From Thiocapsa marina 5811 (GTDB lineage: Bacteria > Pseudomonadota > Gammaproteobacteria > Chromatiales > Chromatiaceae), in contig NZ_AFWV01000012.1 in the NCBI RefSeq assembly GCF_000223985.1, forward strand, positions 162,074 through 226,073: 64,000 bases of DNA, read 5' to 3'. Shown here in pieces: positions 25,823-35,700 of this stretch. Below the pieces are notes generated by a model. The model saw nothing but the letters and a program-made list of their open reading frames with translations. It had not been told where the DNA came from and made no database searches. Positions within the stretch are counted from its first letter, which is position 1; the number at the start of each line of letters is the position of its first letter. The translations under genes were made by a program, and so were the position numbers.

Positions 25823-28342
25823 TTAGCCCCCGGCTCGGCGGGGGCGACGCACACCCGCGACGGGTGTCGCCCGCGTCGGATCCTCCGGCCAGGCGTGTTT
25901 GGGATAGCGTCCGCGCAGCTCCTTGCGGACCTCGGCGTAACCCCGCGCCCAGAAGCCGGCGAGGTCTTGGGTCACCTGGATCGGGCGACGTGCGGGCGAG
26001 AGCAGGTGCAGCAGCAGCGGGACGCGTCCGCGAGCGATGCGCGGGGTCTCGGCGAGGCCGAAGAGCTCCTGCAGTTGGACCGCGAGGACCGGGGTCTCGC
26101 CGGAACAATAGTCGATCGCGCGCTCGCGTCCTGCCGGCGTCTCGATCCGGGTCGGTGCCTCGGCATCGAGGCGTTGTCGCTGACCCCAGTCCAGTTGCGC
26201 GGCGAGGATCGGCATGAGGTCGAGCTTTTGGGTCTGGGCGAGTCGCGACATCCCGCTCAGATAGGGTGCCAGCCAAGCGTGGAGATCCGCACGCAGCCTC
26301 TCGGGCGAAAGATCCGGCCAGCCGCCGTCGGGCTCGAGTCGACGCATCAGGTCGACTCGAGCGCTGAATTGAAGCGCGGCATCGCTCCACGTCAGGGCTT
26401 GATCGAATCGCGCGGCGATCTGCTCGAGCAGGAGGCCGGCGACATCGTCCGTCGCCTCCAAGGGTACAGGCTGCGCACGCAGGGTGATCGACTCCAGACG
26501 CTCGACGGCTCGGGCGGCCACAGCCTCGCGCTGGGCGTCCCAGGACAGGCGACGGCTCACCTCGATCCGATCTGCGAAACGCTCGCGGATCTCGGGCTCG
26601 GCGATGGGCAGTGCGGACTGGATCCGGCCGTCCGCGCCTGCGGCGTCGAGGCTGGCGATGACCAGAAAGGGATGGATCGCCAAGGCGTCGTCCTGCGGCA
26701 AGAGCGCGCCCGATCCGCCGGCCAGACGATAGCGTCCGTCGGTGCCCTCGCGCCGCTGTGCGATGCGCTCGGGGTAGGCGAGGGCCAACAGCTGCGCGGC
26801 CGAGCGGGCGGATCCGGGGCTGGCGGATCCGGTTCGGGCGTTGCGCGTCAGCCGCTGTAGCTGTTGCGAGACCCGATCGACAGCGGCGAGCCGACGCGCG
26901 TCCGCGCCGGGCACCGGGCGCCGCTCCCGCCAGGCATGCAGGGCTTGCAGACGCAGCCCCAGATCGACGGGCCGGCGTTGTCCGGGCGTGTCGAGCAGCG
27001 GGTCGCGCTCGGTGATCAGCGCGCACAGATCGGCGGCCTCGCCACGACTCGACTCGGCGGCGCCCAGCAGCATGACGGCCAGTCGCGGATGGACCGGCAG
27101 CTCCGCCATCCGTCGGCCGAGCGGGGTGATGACGCCGCGTGCATCCAGGGCGCCGAGGCGTGTCAGGAGTGCGGCGGCGGACTCCCATGCCGGGCAGGTC
27201 GGCGGATCGACCCAGCGCAGCTCGGCGGGATCCGCCACGCCCCAGAGGCGCAGCTCCAGGACGAGCGCGGCCAGATCGGCCTGGAGGATCTCGGGCGTGC
27301 GGCGCTCGGGTCGCCCTTGCTCCTGCGCGCGGGTCCAGAGCCGATAACAGACACCCGGACCCAGCCGTCCGGCGCGCCCGGTGCGCTGCTCGGCGGAGGC
27401 GCGCGCGATGGGCTCGGTCACCAGACGCGTCAGCCCGGAGCCCGGGTCGAAGCGCGGCTTGCGGGTCAGGCCGCTGTCGATCACCACCTGGATCCCCGGG
27501 ATGGTCAGGCTGGTCTCGGCGATATCGGTGGCGACCAGCACGCGGCGGTCCGATCCCCTGTTCGGGATCAGCGCCTTCTCCTGCTCCTCGCTCGGCAGGC
27601 TGCCGTGCAGCGGCAGGATCCGGGTTCGCCCGTCCACCCGCTCGCGTAGCCGGGCAACACAGCGATTGATCTCGCCCGTGCCGGGGAGGAATGCCAGAAT
27701 GTCGCCCGAATGCCCGGCCAGTGCGGCGCTCACGGCGGAGACCACCGATGCGACGGCATCCGGACCGGGTGCGCGATCGGCATAATGGACCTCGACGGGG
27801 AAGCTGCGTCCCTCGCCGCGGATGACGGCGGCACCGCCCAGGACCTCGGCCAGCGGCTCGGCCTCGAGGGTCGCGGACATCAGCAGCAGGCGCAGATCCG
27901 GGCGAAGACCCGCGACGAGATCCAACGCGAGTGCGAGACCCAGGTCCGATTGCAGGCTGCGCTCGTGAAACTCGTCGAACACCAGGAGTCCGACCCCTTC
28001 GAGCGTCGGATCGGACTGGATGCGTCGGGTCAGGATGCCCTCGGTGATGACCTCGATGCGGCTGCGCGGGCCGATTCGGCGCTCGAAGCGGATCTGATAG
28101 CCGACCCGCTCGCCGAGCGGCTCGTCCAGGAGCGCGGCCATGCGCGCGGCGATCATGCGTGCCGCCGGCCGGCGGGGTTGAAGCATGAGGATGCGGCCGG
28201 CGCCGAGCCAGTCGTCGTCGAGCAACGCGAGCGGGACGCGCGTGGATTTACCCGAGCCGGTCGGTGCTTGGAGGACCGCGTGGCCGATCCGCAGCGCCGC
28301 ACGCAGATCCTCCAGAACAGGCTCGATGGGCAGCGTCGGCAT
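25823..28342 (-). CDS. hrpB: ATP-dependent RNA helicase HrpB
   Basis: An 839-residue DEAH-family helicase starting MPTLPIEPVLEDLRAALRIG; ATG 28378 is an alternative start. Motifs in order: Walker A QAPTGSGKST (about residues 25-34), LQPRRPAARM, DEFH box VFDEFHERS, LMSATLE, ATDIAETSLTIPGI and QRTGRAGRLGPG. The HrpB-specific C-terminal region follows, ending near DLAGFWARGYAEVRKELRGRYPKHAWPEDP, a conserved HrpB signature. It is cytoplasmic; its physiological role in most bacteria is unclear. Length fits the family. It diverges from the 28608 gene across a 265-base gap in which no promoter stands out. Confidence 0.93.
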   Translation of the reverse strand: MPTLPIEPVLEDLRAALRIGHAVLQAPTGSGKSTRVPLALLDDDWLGAGRILMLQPRRPAARMIAARMAALLDEPLGERVGYQIRFERRIGPRSRIEVITEGILTRRIQSDPTLEGVGLLVFDEFHERSLQSDLGLALALDLVAGLRPDLRLLLMSATLEAEPLAEVLGGAAVIRGEGRSFPVEVHYADRAPGPDAVASVVSAVSAALAGHSGDILAFLPGTGEINRCVARLRERVDGRTRILPLHGSLPSEEQEKALIPNRGSDRRVLVATDIAETSLTIPGIQVVIDSGLTRKPRFDPGSGLTRLVTEPIARASAEQRTGRAGRLGPGVCYRLWTRAQEQGRPERRTPEILQADLAALVLELRLWGVADPAELRWVDPPTCPAWESAAALLTRLGALDARGVITPLGRRMAELPVHPRLAVMLLGAAESSRGEAADLCALITERDPLLDTPGQRRPVDLGLRLQALHAWRERRPVPGADARRLAAVDRVSQQLQRLTRNARTGSASPGSARSAAQLLALAYPERIAQRREGTDGRYRLAGGSGALLPQDDALAIHPFLVIASLDAAGADGRIQSALPIAEPEIRERFADRIEVSRRLSWDAQREAVAARAVERLESITLRAQPVPLEATDDVAGLLLEQIAARFDQALTWSDAALQFSARVDLMRRLEPDGGWPDLSPERLRADLHAWLAPYLSGMSRLAQTQKLDLMPILAAQLDWGQRQRLDAEAPTRIETPAGRERAIDYCSGETPVLAVQLQELFGLAETPRIARGRVPLLLHLLSPARRPIQVTQDLAGFWARGYAEVRKELRGRYPKHAWPEDPTRATPVAGVRRPRRAGG

Positions 28343-28607
28343 CGGTGGGTTCGGGTCCCGAGTCGGGTTCGGAGTCATTGGCCTCGTCGGGTGGATCCAG
28401 TAGGGTCGAGAAGGCAGGGCCGAGAAGGCCCGACCTTTGCTTTTTATGCGTTCAACTGGTCCGTTTAGAAAAAACTGCGGACGTGTCGCTGTCGATCTGC
28501 GGCGCACGGCGCCGAGCGGGCGTCGGCGTCGCCGAGCCGCACACGCAGCCGAGTGACATTTTCGACCTTATCGGACCCTGAGCGAAACAACACCGGAGAG
28601 GATCGAC

Positions 28608-29381
28608 GTGCCGATCACATGCCTGCTTGAATCGGCCTTCAAATGGCTCTTCCTCGGCAGTCTCGTGCTGCTCGCGGTGAGCTATTGGCAGAAGGACGAC
28701 CTTCCCGCGCCCGAGACCTTCGATCGCGGCAGGCTCCAGGCCCCGATTCAGACGCCGACGGATCGCGAGCCCTTCACCGTGCGGGTGCGCGATCAGGAGT
28801 ACAGGATCGAGCCGAAAGCGGAGTACGTGCTCGACGGGGTCGTGGTCAGCTACAGCAATGCCGACGCGATCAAGAACATCTGGCATCACAAGAGCTGGAA
28901 GGATTTCCTCAACCTGCGGGATCTCTGCGTCGTTTGGGGCGAGAATGTGGCGTCGGGTGTCTATCGCGACATGCGCTTTCGCAACGATAGCTGGACCTGT
29001 TGGGCCTCCTGGTCGGATCCCGCCGTCACCGCCAGGTTCAAGTCGAACGCGCTCTCCAACAATCATCTGCTCACGGATGACCGTTCCGTCAAGGCGGCCC
29101 TGATGTCCGCCGAGCCGGGGGATCAGATCCGATTCAAGGGCGTCCTGGCCGAGTATGTGAATGCCGGAAACGGCTATGCACGCGGGACCAGTCTGACACG
29201 CGAGGATACCGGCAACGGCGCCTGCGAGACCATCTATCTCGATGAGTTCGAGGTGCTCCACAAGGCCAATCTGAGTGTCCGCCGGCTCTTCGGGTTTGCG
29301 ACCTGGATGGCCGTCATCACGGGCATCGGTTTCTTGATCATGCTGCCGATCGCACCCGTGCGGGTGCGGCGACGGATCTAA
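28608..29381 (+). CDS. Conserved membrane-anchored protein of unknown function
   Basis: A 257-residue protein from GTG 28608, preceded by GGAGAGG. An N-terminal helix (ESAFKWLFLGSLVLLAVSYW) and a C-terminal helix (TWMAVITGIGFLIMLPIAP) flank a roughly 200-residue domain. That domain contains F-T-V-R-V-R-D-Q-E-Y, YVLDGVVVSYSNADAIKNIWHHKSWKDFLNLRDLCVVWGENV, RNDSWTCWASW and a late cluster GNGACETIYLDEFEVL. Cysteines and tryptophans are conserved-looking. The topology suggests that the domain faces the periplasm. I do not assign it to a characterised family. Confidence 0.72.
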   Translation: MPITCLLESAFKWLFLGSLVLLAVSYWQKDDLPAPETFDRGRLQAPIQTPTDREPFTVRVRDQEYRIEPKAEYVLDGVVVSYSNADAIKNIWHHKSWKDFLNLRDLCVVWGENVASGVYRDMRFRNDSWTCWASWSDPAVTARFKSNALSNNHLLTDDRSVKAALMSAEPGDQIRFKGVLAEYVNAGNGYARGTSLTREDTGNGACETIYLDEFEVLHKANLSVRRLFGFATWMAVITGIGFLIMLPIAPVRVRRRI

Positions 29382-29444
29382 AGCCGAAACCCGGTCTCGC
29401 GCCCGCAGGCGTGGCTGATCGGTGCGGTCGGGTGGACAAGCGCC

Positions 29445-29523
29445 GTAGGGTGGACAAGCGTAGCGCAGTCCACCAACGCCGGCGCGAAACTCGGTGGACT
29501 TCGCTCTCGCTCGTCCACCCTAC
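29445..29523. repeat. GTAGGGTGGAC inverted repeat
   Basis: GTAGGGTGGACAAGCG (29445-29460) and CGCTCGTCCACCCTAC (29508-29523) pair with one mismatch, and inner GTCCACC/GGTGGAC words extend the fold. It lies in the 160-base gap (29382-29541) between convergent genes. The first eight bases match the repeat at 58091. Confidence 0.65.
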
Positions 29524-29541
29524 GCTTCGGTGCCGTTCGGG

Positions 29542-29745
29542 TTACTCGGCGGCGGCAGTCTCTTCGGCCGCTTCGGGTGCCGGCGGCGCCTTGGGGCGCG
29601 GGCGCGTGATCAGCTGCTCGTCGAGCAGGATCTTTTCCTTGTCTTCGCCGTGGAGCCATTGCTTTCCCTTGGCCTGCACGGCATAGCGACCGGATTTCTT
29701 CTGATAGATCCGATACTCGGCGGTCTTCTTGACTTCGTTCATCAT
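29542..29745 (-). CDS. Small conserved protein of unknown function (67 aa)
   Basis: A 67-residue protein from tandem ATGATG (29745/29742), preceded on its strand by AGAAGAGAACC. It reads MNEVKKTAEYRIYQKKSGRY, then AVQAKGKQWLHGEDKEKILLDEQLI, then a Pro/Ala/Glu tail. The core looks like a compact two-strand/helix domain with a K-x-W-[LI]-x-G-E-D-K motif. No signal peptide is seen. I do not recognise a named family. An upstream extension of the frame crosses an inverted-repeat element and is unlikely to be coding. Confidence 0.6.
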   Translation of the reverse strand: MMNEVKKTAEYRIYQKKSGRYAVQAKGKQWLHGEDKEKILLDEQLITRPRPKAPPAPEAAEETAAAE

Positions 29746-29825
29746 GGTTCTCTTCTGTTGTCTGGCGGGTGTTTCGGGCAGGGCCATCACGCAAAGGCGC
29801 TGTGGGCCGTTCCTGTCGGACGTGC

Positions 29826-29878
29826 TAAACCGCGCCCCCGTGCGGAATGTGTCATGTCTCGAAGCTGGCGCGGTATAA
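29826..29878. repeat. Inverted-repeat element, copy 3 (short form)
   Basis: A 53-base form with AAACCGCGCC at 29827-29836 and GGCGCGGTAT at about 29868-29877. It lies just upstream of the small minus-strand gene and 20 bases from copy 4, so two copies sit side by side. On the reverse strand it starts like the copies at 41541 and 44228. Confidence 0.6.
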
Positions 29879-29897
29879 ACCATTAAAAAATTAAATC

Positions 29898-29983
29898 TTA
29901 AACCGCGTCTCACCGAGATCGAGGCGATCTCCGAAGGCATACACAAAATGAAAATGACGCATGTCGCTCTGGACGCGGTTTAA
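29898..29983. repeat. Inverted-repeat element, copy 4
   Basis: Arms TTAAACCGCGTC (29898-29909) and GACGCGGTTTAA (29972-29983) are perfect complements. The TAA stop of the minus-strand DUF4342 gene lies in the right arm (29980-29982). On the reverse strand the first 30 bases closely match the copy at 44123. Confidence 0.8.
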
Positions 29984-30306
29984 TCGTCCTGCTCGATGTC
30001 GCGCGGGTTGCCGAACCGCTCCGGGGGGTCGCGCTGGATCTCGACGCGGAATTGGGCGATCAAGGCGGCCATGGCGGCAAGCGCCGCGAGCACGGGCGCG
30101 AGGAAGGTCAGGAGCGCGGCGACGCCCACGCCCGCCGTCAAGGGGATCTCCACCAACGCCTCTCCACTCGGGCGGCGGATGATGAGCCGGCGGACGTTGC
30201 CCTCCTGGATCAGCTCCTTCACCTTCTCGACCAGTGCGCTGCCCATCACGGTAATCTCCTCGGTCGTGCCGCGTCCGCTTCGGTTGCCGGTCTTGTCGTT
30301 TCGCAT
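29980..30306 (-). CDS. DUF4342 domain protein
   Basis: A 108-residue protein whose core EEITVMGSALVEKVKELIQE, then GNVRRLIIRRPSGEALVEIPLTAGV, then two short hydrophobic stretches (VGVAALLTFLAPVLAALAAMAALI), matches DUF4342. In other bacteria this domain is linked to a UBA-like helical segment, and the protein is probably membrane-associated. No function is established. The stop codon is inside an inverted-repeat element. The start is the first ATG of the frame; ATG 30246 before GSALVEK is a shorter alternative. Confidence 0.85.
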   Translation of the reverse strand: MRNDKTGNRSGRGTTEEITVMGSALVEKVKELIQEGNVRRLIIRRPSGEALVEIPLTAGVGVAALLTFLAPVLAALAAMAALIAQFRVEIQRDPPERFGNPRDIEQDD

Positions 30307-30382
30307 GGTCGAGATCCTGCGGGCCTGTTTGGCCCGGCATCCTAGCGGGTTCGGACCGGTTCGTCACTTCTTGAATCGTTGC

Positions 30383-32713
30383 TCAAGGTGTGGGTCCGGG
30401 TGCGGGCGGCTGCCGGCGATACCAGTCGGCGAGCTCGCTCCCCGTCATGGGTTTGCCCAGATAGAACCCCTGGGCCTGGTCGCAGCCGAGGTCGCGTACG
30501 CAGGTCAGCTCCGCTTCGGTCTCGATGCCGATGGCGGTGACCTTGATCTGCATGGCGCGGCCGAGACGCACGATGGTTTCCATCATGGCGGGGGCGTGCG
30601 GTCTGTCGTCCAGGCGGTGCAGCAGGGTCCGGTTGATCTCCAGACTGTCCAGCGACAGGTCCTCGATCTCGCCGAGGCAGGAGGGCCCGAGTCCGAAGTC
30701 GTCCAGCACGACATGCACCCCCAGCGCATGCAGCTTCGCCAAGAGTTGGCGCGATGCGGACCTGTCCCGCAACAGCGTGGCCTCGCCCACGGCAAGCGAC
30801 ATCAGGGACGGATCCACCCCGCCGCTCAAAAGGGCGTCGGTGAGCTGGCGGAGAAAGGATCGATGGCGGAACTGACGTGCCGAGACGTTCACCGTCACGG
30901 CGATCGGCGGTAATCCCGCGTCCAGCCAGGCGCGGTGTTGGCGACAGGCCTCGCGCAGAACCCAGGCACCGACGTCGTGGATGAGTCCGATCGATTCGGC
31001 GATCGGCAGGAAGACCGAGGGTGCGATCTCGCCGCCGCCGGGTTGCGGCCATCGCAACAAGGCCTCGACCCCGACGACGGCGCCGCTGCCCAGATCGAGA
31101 ACCGGCTGGTAGAGGAGTCGAAACCCGTTGCCGGACACGGCATCCCGCAGCCCGTCTTGCAGGACCGTGACCGCTCGCGACTGGCGGTCGAGTGCTGCGG
31201 AGAAGAATTGAAACTGCCCCGGACTGACCTGCTTGGCATGGTACATGGCCAGATCCGCGCCCTTGATCAGGGCGTCGATCGTCGCGCCGTCGTCCGGGTA
31301 GAGACTGATCCCGATGCTGGGCGGACAGGTCACCTCCCGATCCGCGATCGGGTAGGGGCGCGAGAGCGCGTCGATGGCCGTTCGGGCGGCGGTCGCCGCG
31401 TCGTCGTCGTCGAGGATGTTGTCCAAGACGATCAGGAACTCGTCTCCGCCGAGTCGGGTGATCAAGTCCCCGGCGCGGAAGCACGCGCGCAGCCGTTGGG
31501 CGGTTTGCCGCAGCACCTCGTCGCCGACGCTATGTCCGAATTCATCGTTGACCGCCTTGAACGCATCCAGGTCCACGAACAAGACCGCGAGGCGTCGGCC
31601 CGAACGCCCGGCGCCGGCAAGCATCTGCGTGGCCATCGGGTCGAGCAAGCTGCGCGTCGGCAGCTCGGTCAGCGGATCGAGCTGGGCCCGTCGGATCGCC
31701 TTGTCCTCGGATTCCTTGCGTCGGGTGATGTCCTGGTGAACGATCAGGATCCGGTCGAACCGGCCTTCGGTATCCGGGATCGGCTCCAGACGGCAGGCAA
31801 ACCAGCGGTAGTCGTCCTTCTTGCTCCGTCGGCGGTAGTGGACCTCCCGCGGCGTGACCCCGCCGGCGGCGAAGCGGGCGAAATCGGCGCGGACACGCTC
31901 GCGGTCGTCCGGATGCAATCGGGCCAGCCAAGCGTCCAGGCTCCGCGGCGACGCGGAAACCTCGGCCTTTCCCGGCGGCGCTTGCTCGGCCGGCGGGGTG
32001 ACGATGGCACCGGTGCGCGGATTCCACTCCAGAAAGCCGACCTCGGCGATCCCCGCGACCCAACTCAAACGGGCCCGTGTGTCGCGCAGGCTCTGCTCGC
32101 CCTCCTTGGTCGCCGTGATGTCGCTCAGGGTGGCCCGCCAGTGGCCTTGATGGCCCGTCCGATGCGGCTCGAGACAGACGTCGAGCCGGACCCAGCAGGG
32201 TGGACCCTGCGCCCGTTGGAGCCGCAGCTCGCAGGTTTGCGGCTCGCGTGTGGTCGTGAGCCGATGGCGGCACCGGTAGAGGATGTCTTGATCCTTCGGG
32301 AGGATGAATCGGGTCAGGGGACGGCCGGCCAGATTGACGCGCGGGGTCTCGAGCAGCGTGGCGGCCGCGAGGTTGGCCTCTTGGATCGTGCCCGTGTCGG
32401 TCAGGGTGATGTAGCCGATCGGCGCCAGGTCGTAGAGATCGAAGTAGCGTGACCGGCTGATCTCCAACGCCTCTTGGGTGCGCAGCAGCTCGTCGTTCTG
32501 CAGCTCGAGCTCGATCTGATGGACGCGAAGCTCCTGGATCAGGCGTTCGGCCTCGACGGGCGCGAGTGCGCCGGGCGCTTGGCCGTCCGACGCGGACAGG
32601 CGCTCCTCGGCGCGTCGACGCAAGCGCGCAAAGGTCTCCGGCGGCGTGGAGGCGGATTTGTTCGACGGCATGTCGGTCTCGCCGCTGTCTTCGGGATCAT
32701 GCGGGTCGGTCAT
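30383..32713 (-). CDS. PAS-PAS-GGDEF-EAL protein with intact GGDEF and degenerate EAL
   Basis: A 776-residue cytoplasmic c-di-GMP signalling protein. A coiled N-terminal segment (about 25-90) precedes PAS 1 (90-200) and PAS 2 (215-335). The GGDEF domain (345-500) has an intact GGDEF at 422-426 and an inhibitory site RxxD at 413-416. The EAL domain (515-765) retains Glu550, Asn609, Asp671-Asp672, Glu731 and Gln748. It has Glu692 and Asn694 where K-I-D is expected, and Ala641 where the metal-binding Glu of L-E-x-T-E is expected. It is therefore predicted to make c-di-GMP but not to degrade it. It starts 30 bases after the CheB-CheR-PAS gene, so the two form an operon. Confidence 0.92.
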   Translation of the reverse strand: MTDPHDPEDSGETDMPSNKSASTPPETFARLRRRAEERLSASDGQAPGALAPVEAERLIQELRVHQIELELQNDELLRTQEALEISRSRYFDLYDLAPIGYITLTDTGTIQEANLAAATLLETPRVNLAGRPLTRFILPKDQDILYRCRHRLTTTREPQTCELRLQRAQGPPCWVRLDVCLEPHRTGHQGHWRATLSDITATKEGEQSLRDTRARLSWVAGIAEVGFLEWNPRTGAIVTPPAEQAPPGKAEVSASPRSLDAWLARLHPDDRERVRADFARFAAGGVTPREVHYRRRSKKDDYRWFACRLEPIPDTEGRFDRILIVHQDITRRKESEDKAIRRAQLDPLTELPTRSLLDPMATQMLAGAGRSGRRLAVLFVDLDAFKAVNDEFGHSVGDEVLRQTAQRLRACFRAGDLITRLGGDEFLIVLDNILDDDDAATAARTAIDALSRPYPIADREVTCPPSIGISLYPDDGATIDALIKGADLAMYHAKQVSPGQFQFFSAALDRQSRAVTVLQDGLRDAVSGNGFRLLYQPVLDLGSGAVVGVEALLRWPQPGGGEIAPSVFLPIAESIGLIHDVGAWVLREACRQHRAWLDAGLPPIAVTVNVSARQFRHRSFLRQLTDALLSGGVDPSLMSLAVGEATLLRDRSASRQLLAKLHALGVHVVLDDFGLGPSCLGEIEDLSLDSLEINRTLLHRLDDRPHAPAMMETIVRLGRAMQIKVTAIGIETEAELTCVRDLGCDQAQGFYLGKPMTGSELADWYRRQPPAPGPTP

Positions 32714-32743
32714 CGGCCGGGCCTCGGGTCTACGGCGGAGGAT

Positions 32744-35700
32744 TCAGTCGGCTCGGCGTCCGCGGGGGGGGGGGGGGGCTGTCGTGACGTCCTCCAAGGC
32801 GAGCAGGATCATGCCGGGCCGATCTGCGCCTGAGTCGATTCTCCGGGCGTTGAGCCGCAGCGAGCGCGGCCCGATCTCCGGAAAATCCTGCTCCAAGGCA
32901 AAGTCCTCGAAGCTGCCGCCGCGGGTCTGGATTGTCCGCAGCAGATCGCGCAGTGCCGGGATGTCCCAGCGCCCGTGGCTCAGCGCGAACAGGTGCCGGT
33001 GTCGTGTGTCCGCCTCCTCCAGACGGAAGTGGCGGTAGAAGGCGCGGTTGGCCGAGAAGACCCGCAGGTCCCCATCCAGAACGAGCATGGGCTCGCGGAC
33101 CGCATCGACGATTGCCTCCGCGAACACACCGGCCGCACGGACCTCGTCTTCGCTGCGTTTGCGATCGGAGATATCGACGAATGTGATCACCGCGCCCTCG
33201 ATGACGTTCTCCAGGGTGCGATAGGGTCCCATCCGCATCAGGAACCAGCCTCCTTGCCGGGTTTGAACCTCATGCTCGCGGAGCATCAAGTCGCTCAGAA
33301 CGGCCCGCAGATCTTCCGTGAGATCCGTGTAGTCGACCAGGTTGGAGACGATGTCGCCGACCGGTCGGCCGACGTCGCTCTGGATGAGCTTGATCAGCCG
33401 GGTCGCCGTCGGGGTGAAGCGGGTGATCCGCAGCTGATGGTCGACGAACAGGGTCGCCACCCCCGTTCCGGCGAGCAGGTTGTTCATGTCGTTGTTGGCG
33501 CGCGAGAGATCGGCGACCTTGGTCTGGAGCTCGGCGTTCACGGTGGCGAGCTCCTCGTTGACCGATTGCAGCTCCTCTTTGGAAGTCTCGAGCTCCTCGT
33601 TGGTCGATTGGATCTCCTCGTTGACCGACTGCATCTCCTCGTTGGTGGATTTCAGCTCTTCGTTGGAGGTCTCCATCTCTTCGAGGGTGGATTGCAGGTA
33701 TTCCTCCTTCGCGCGCAGCTCGATCTCCAACTCGGCGATGCGCGGGTTCTCGTCGTCCGCATTGCCGGTGCCGCGGGCGGTCGGCGCGGTCGTCGTCGGC
33801 GCCGCGGCCGGCTTGGCCGCTTCGATGACGACCAGATAGACATCCGAGAGCAGGCTCCCCTCGCCAAGCCCCGTCTCCGGACGGACCGTCAGATCGATGC
33901 TCTGGAAGTCGCCGTTGGTCTTGACCCGGACCCCGGGGCGACGGACCGGCTCGCGGTGCGTCACGGCGCGGTGCAGCGCGGTCGTCAGATCGCGTTGCAA
34001 GCCATCGCGTGCCATTGCGAGGATGTTCATGGCGGCATCGCCCGCGGCGGGCTCCAGGTACATCCCGGTGCGTCCGTAGATGTGGAGGATATCGCCGCGG
34101 CCGTTGACGAGGATGCCCGCCGCTGCGCAGTGGCGCAGCAGGGCCTGTTCAGTGAGTGCGCGCAGATCGAGCTTGCCCTGCTGCGGGTCAGGCGACGTCG
34201 GCGGCTCGTTCGGCGCGCGGCGCGTCTGAAGCCGGGCGGGAAGCCAGTCGCCGGGCATGCCCGTGCGCAACAAGGTGCCGCGCGGTCGCTCTTGACGCGT
34301 GTAGATCTTCCATTTGCGGTTGAGCGGGGTGAACAGGGTCGGAAGCTCGCCGGTGGTCTCCGAGGTGCCCAGAAAGAGCACGCCGTCCGGATTCAGAGCG
34401 GTGTGAAAGAGCGTGATGAGGCGCGCTTGCAGACCGGCGTTGAGATAGATCAACAGGTTGCGACAACTGATGAGATCCATCTTGGAGAAGGGTGGATCCT
34501 GCACCAGGTTCTGCTCGGAGAACACCAACAGATCACGGACCGTCTTTCGAATGCGGTAGCCCCCCTGCTCGTCCTCCGAGAAGAATCGCGCCAGCCGTGC
34601 GGCCGGGACATCGGCCGCGATGCTGGCCGGATAGAGCCCGGTACGGGCCCGCTCGATGGCGCGCGGATCGATGTCGGTCGCGAAGATCTGCACCTTGAAA
34701 TTCTGTTTGAGGATGTCCATGCGCTCGCACAGCAGGATGGCGATGGAGTAGGCCTCCTCGCCGGTGGAGCAACCGCAGACCCAGATTCGGATCGCCGCAT
34801 CCGGTGTCTTGCGGGCAAATAGATCCGGAATGGCCTCGTGCTCGAGGGCGGCGAAGGCTTCGGGGTCGCGGAAAAAGCCGGTGACGCCGATCAGCAGATC
34901 CCCGAACAAGGCGTCGAGCTCCGTGGGATCCCGCCGCAGGTAGCCGACATAATCCTCGTGTCGATCGATCCGATGCAGCGCCATGCGCCGCTCGATCCGG
35001 CGCAGCAGGGTCGTCTCCTTGTACTCCGAGAAGTCATGGTGGATTCGGTCGCGCAGCAGGACGCAGATCTTCGCCAGACTGTTCGTCCCCGGCTCCGCCG
35101 ACGGGGCAACCGGCCCGGCGGGCTTTGCGTATGCGCGCGCCGCATAGGCTATGAGGTGCGCCGGCATCTCGGCCGGAGGCAGGACGTAATCGGCCTGTCC
35201 GCTGGCGATCAGGCTGCGCGGCATGCCGTCGTACGCCGCTGTAGCGGGGGCCTGCGCAATGACCAGGCCGCCTTCGCCCTTGATCGCCCGCGCGCCCAGC
35301 GTGCCGTCGCTGCCGGTCCCCGAGAGGACGACGCAGATCGCGCGCTCGTGCTGGTCCTGCGCAAGGGAGCGGAAGAAGAAATCGATCGGCAGGCGCAGCC
35401 CGCGCGGCGCCGTGGGCTCGAGCAAGCGCAGGGTGCCGTTGAGCAGTGCCATGTCGTGGCTGGGCGGGATGATGTAGGCGCAGTCCGGCTCGACCTGCAT
35501 GCCGTCCTGGACCTCTTGGACCCGCATCCGGGTATAGCGCTTGACCAGCTCGGTCAGGATGCTCTTGTGATCCGGCGCGAGATGCTGCACCAGCACGAAG
35601 GCCATCCCGGTCTCGACATCGCGCGGAATCGCCGAGAAGAAGGTTTCGAACGCGGCCAAGCCGCCGGCGGAGGCGCCGATGCCGACGATGGGGAAGGCCG

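Noticed and set aside
32975..34822. 615-residue frame opposite the CheB-CheR-PAS gene
   Set aside because: Repetitive Leu/Gly/Arg frame produced by the coiled-coil repeats of the real gene.
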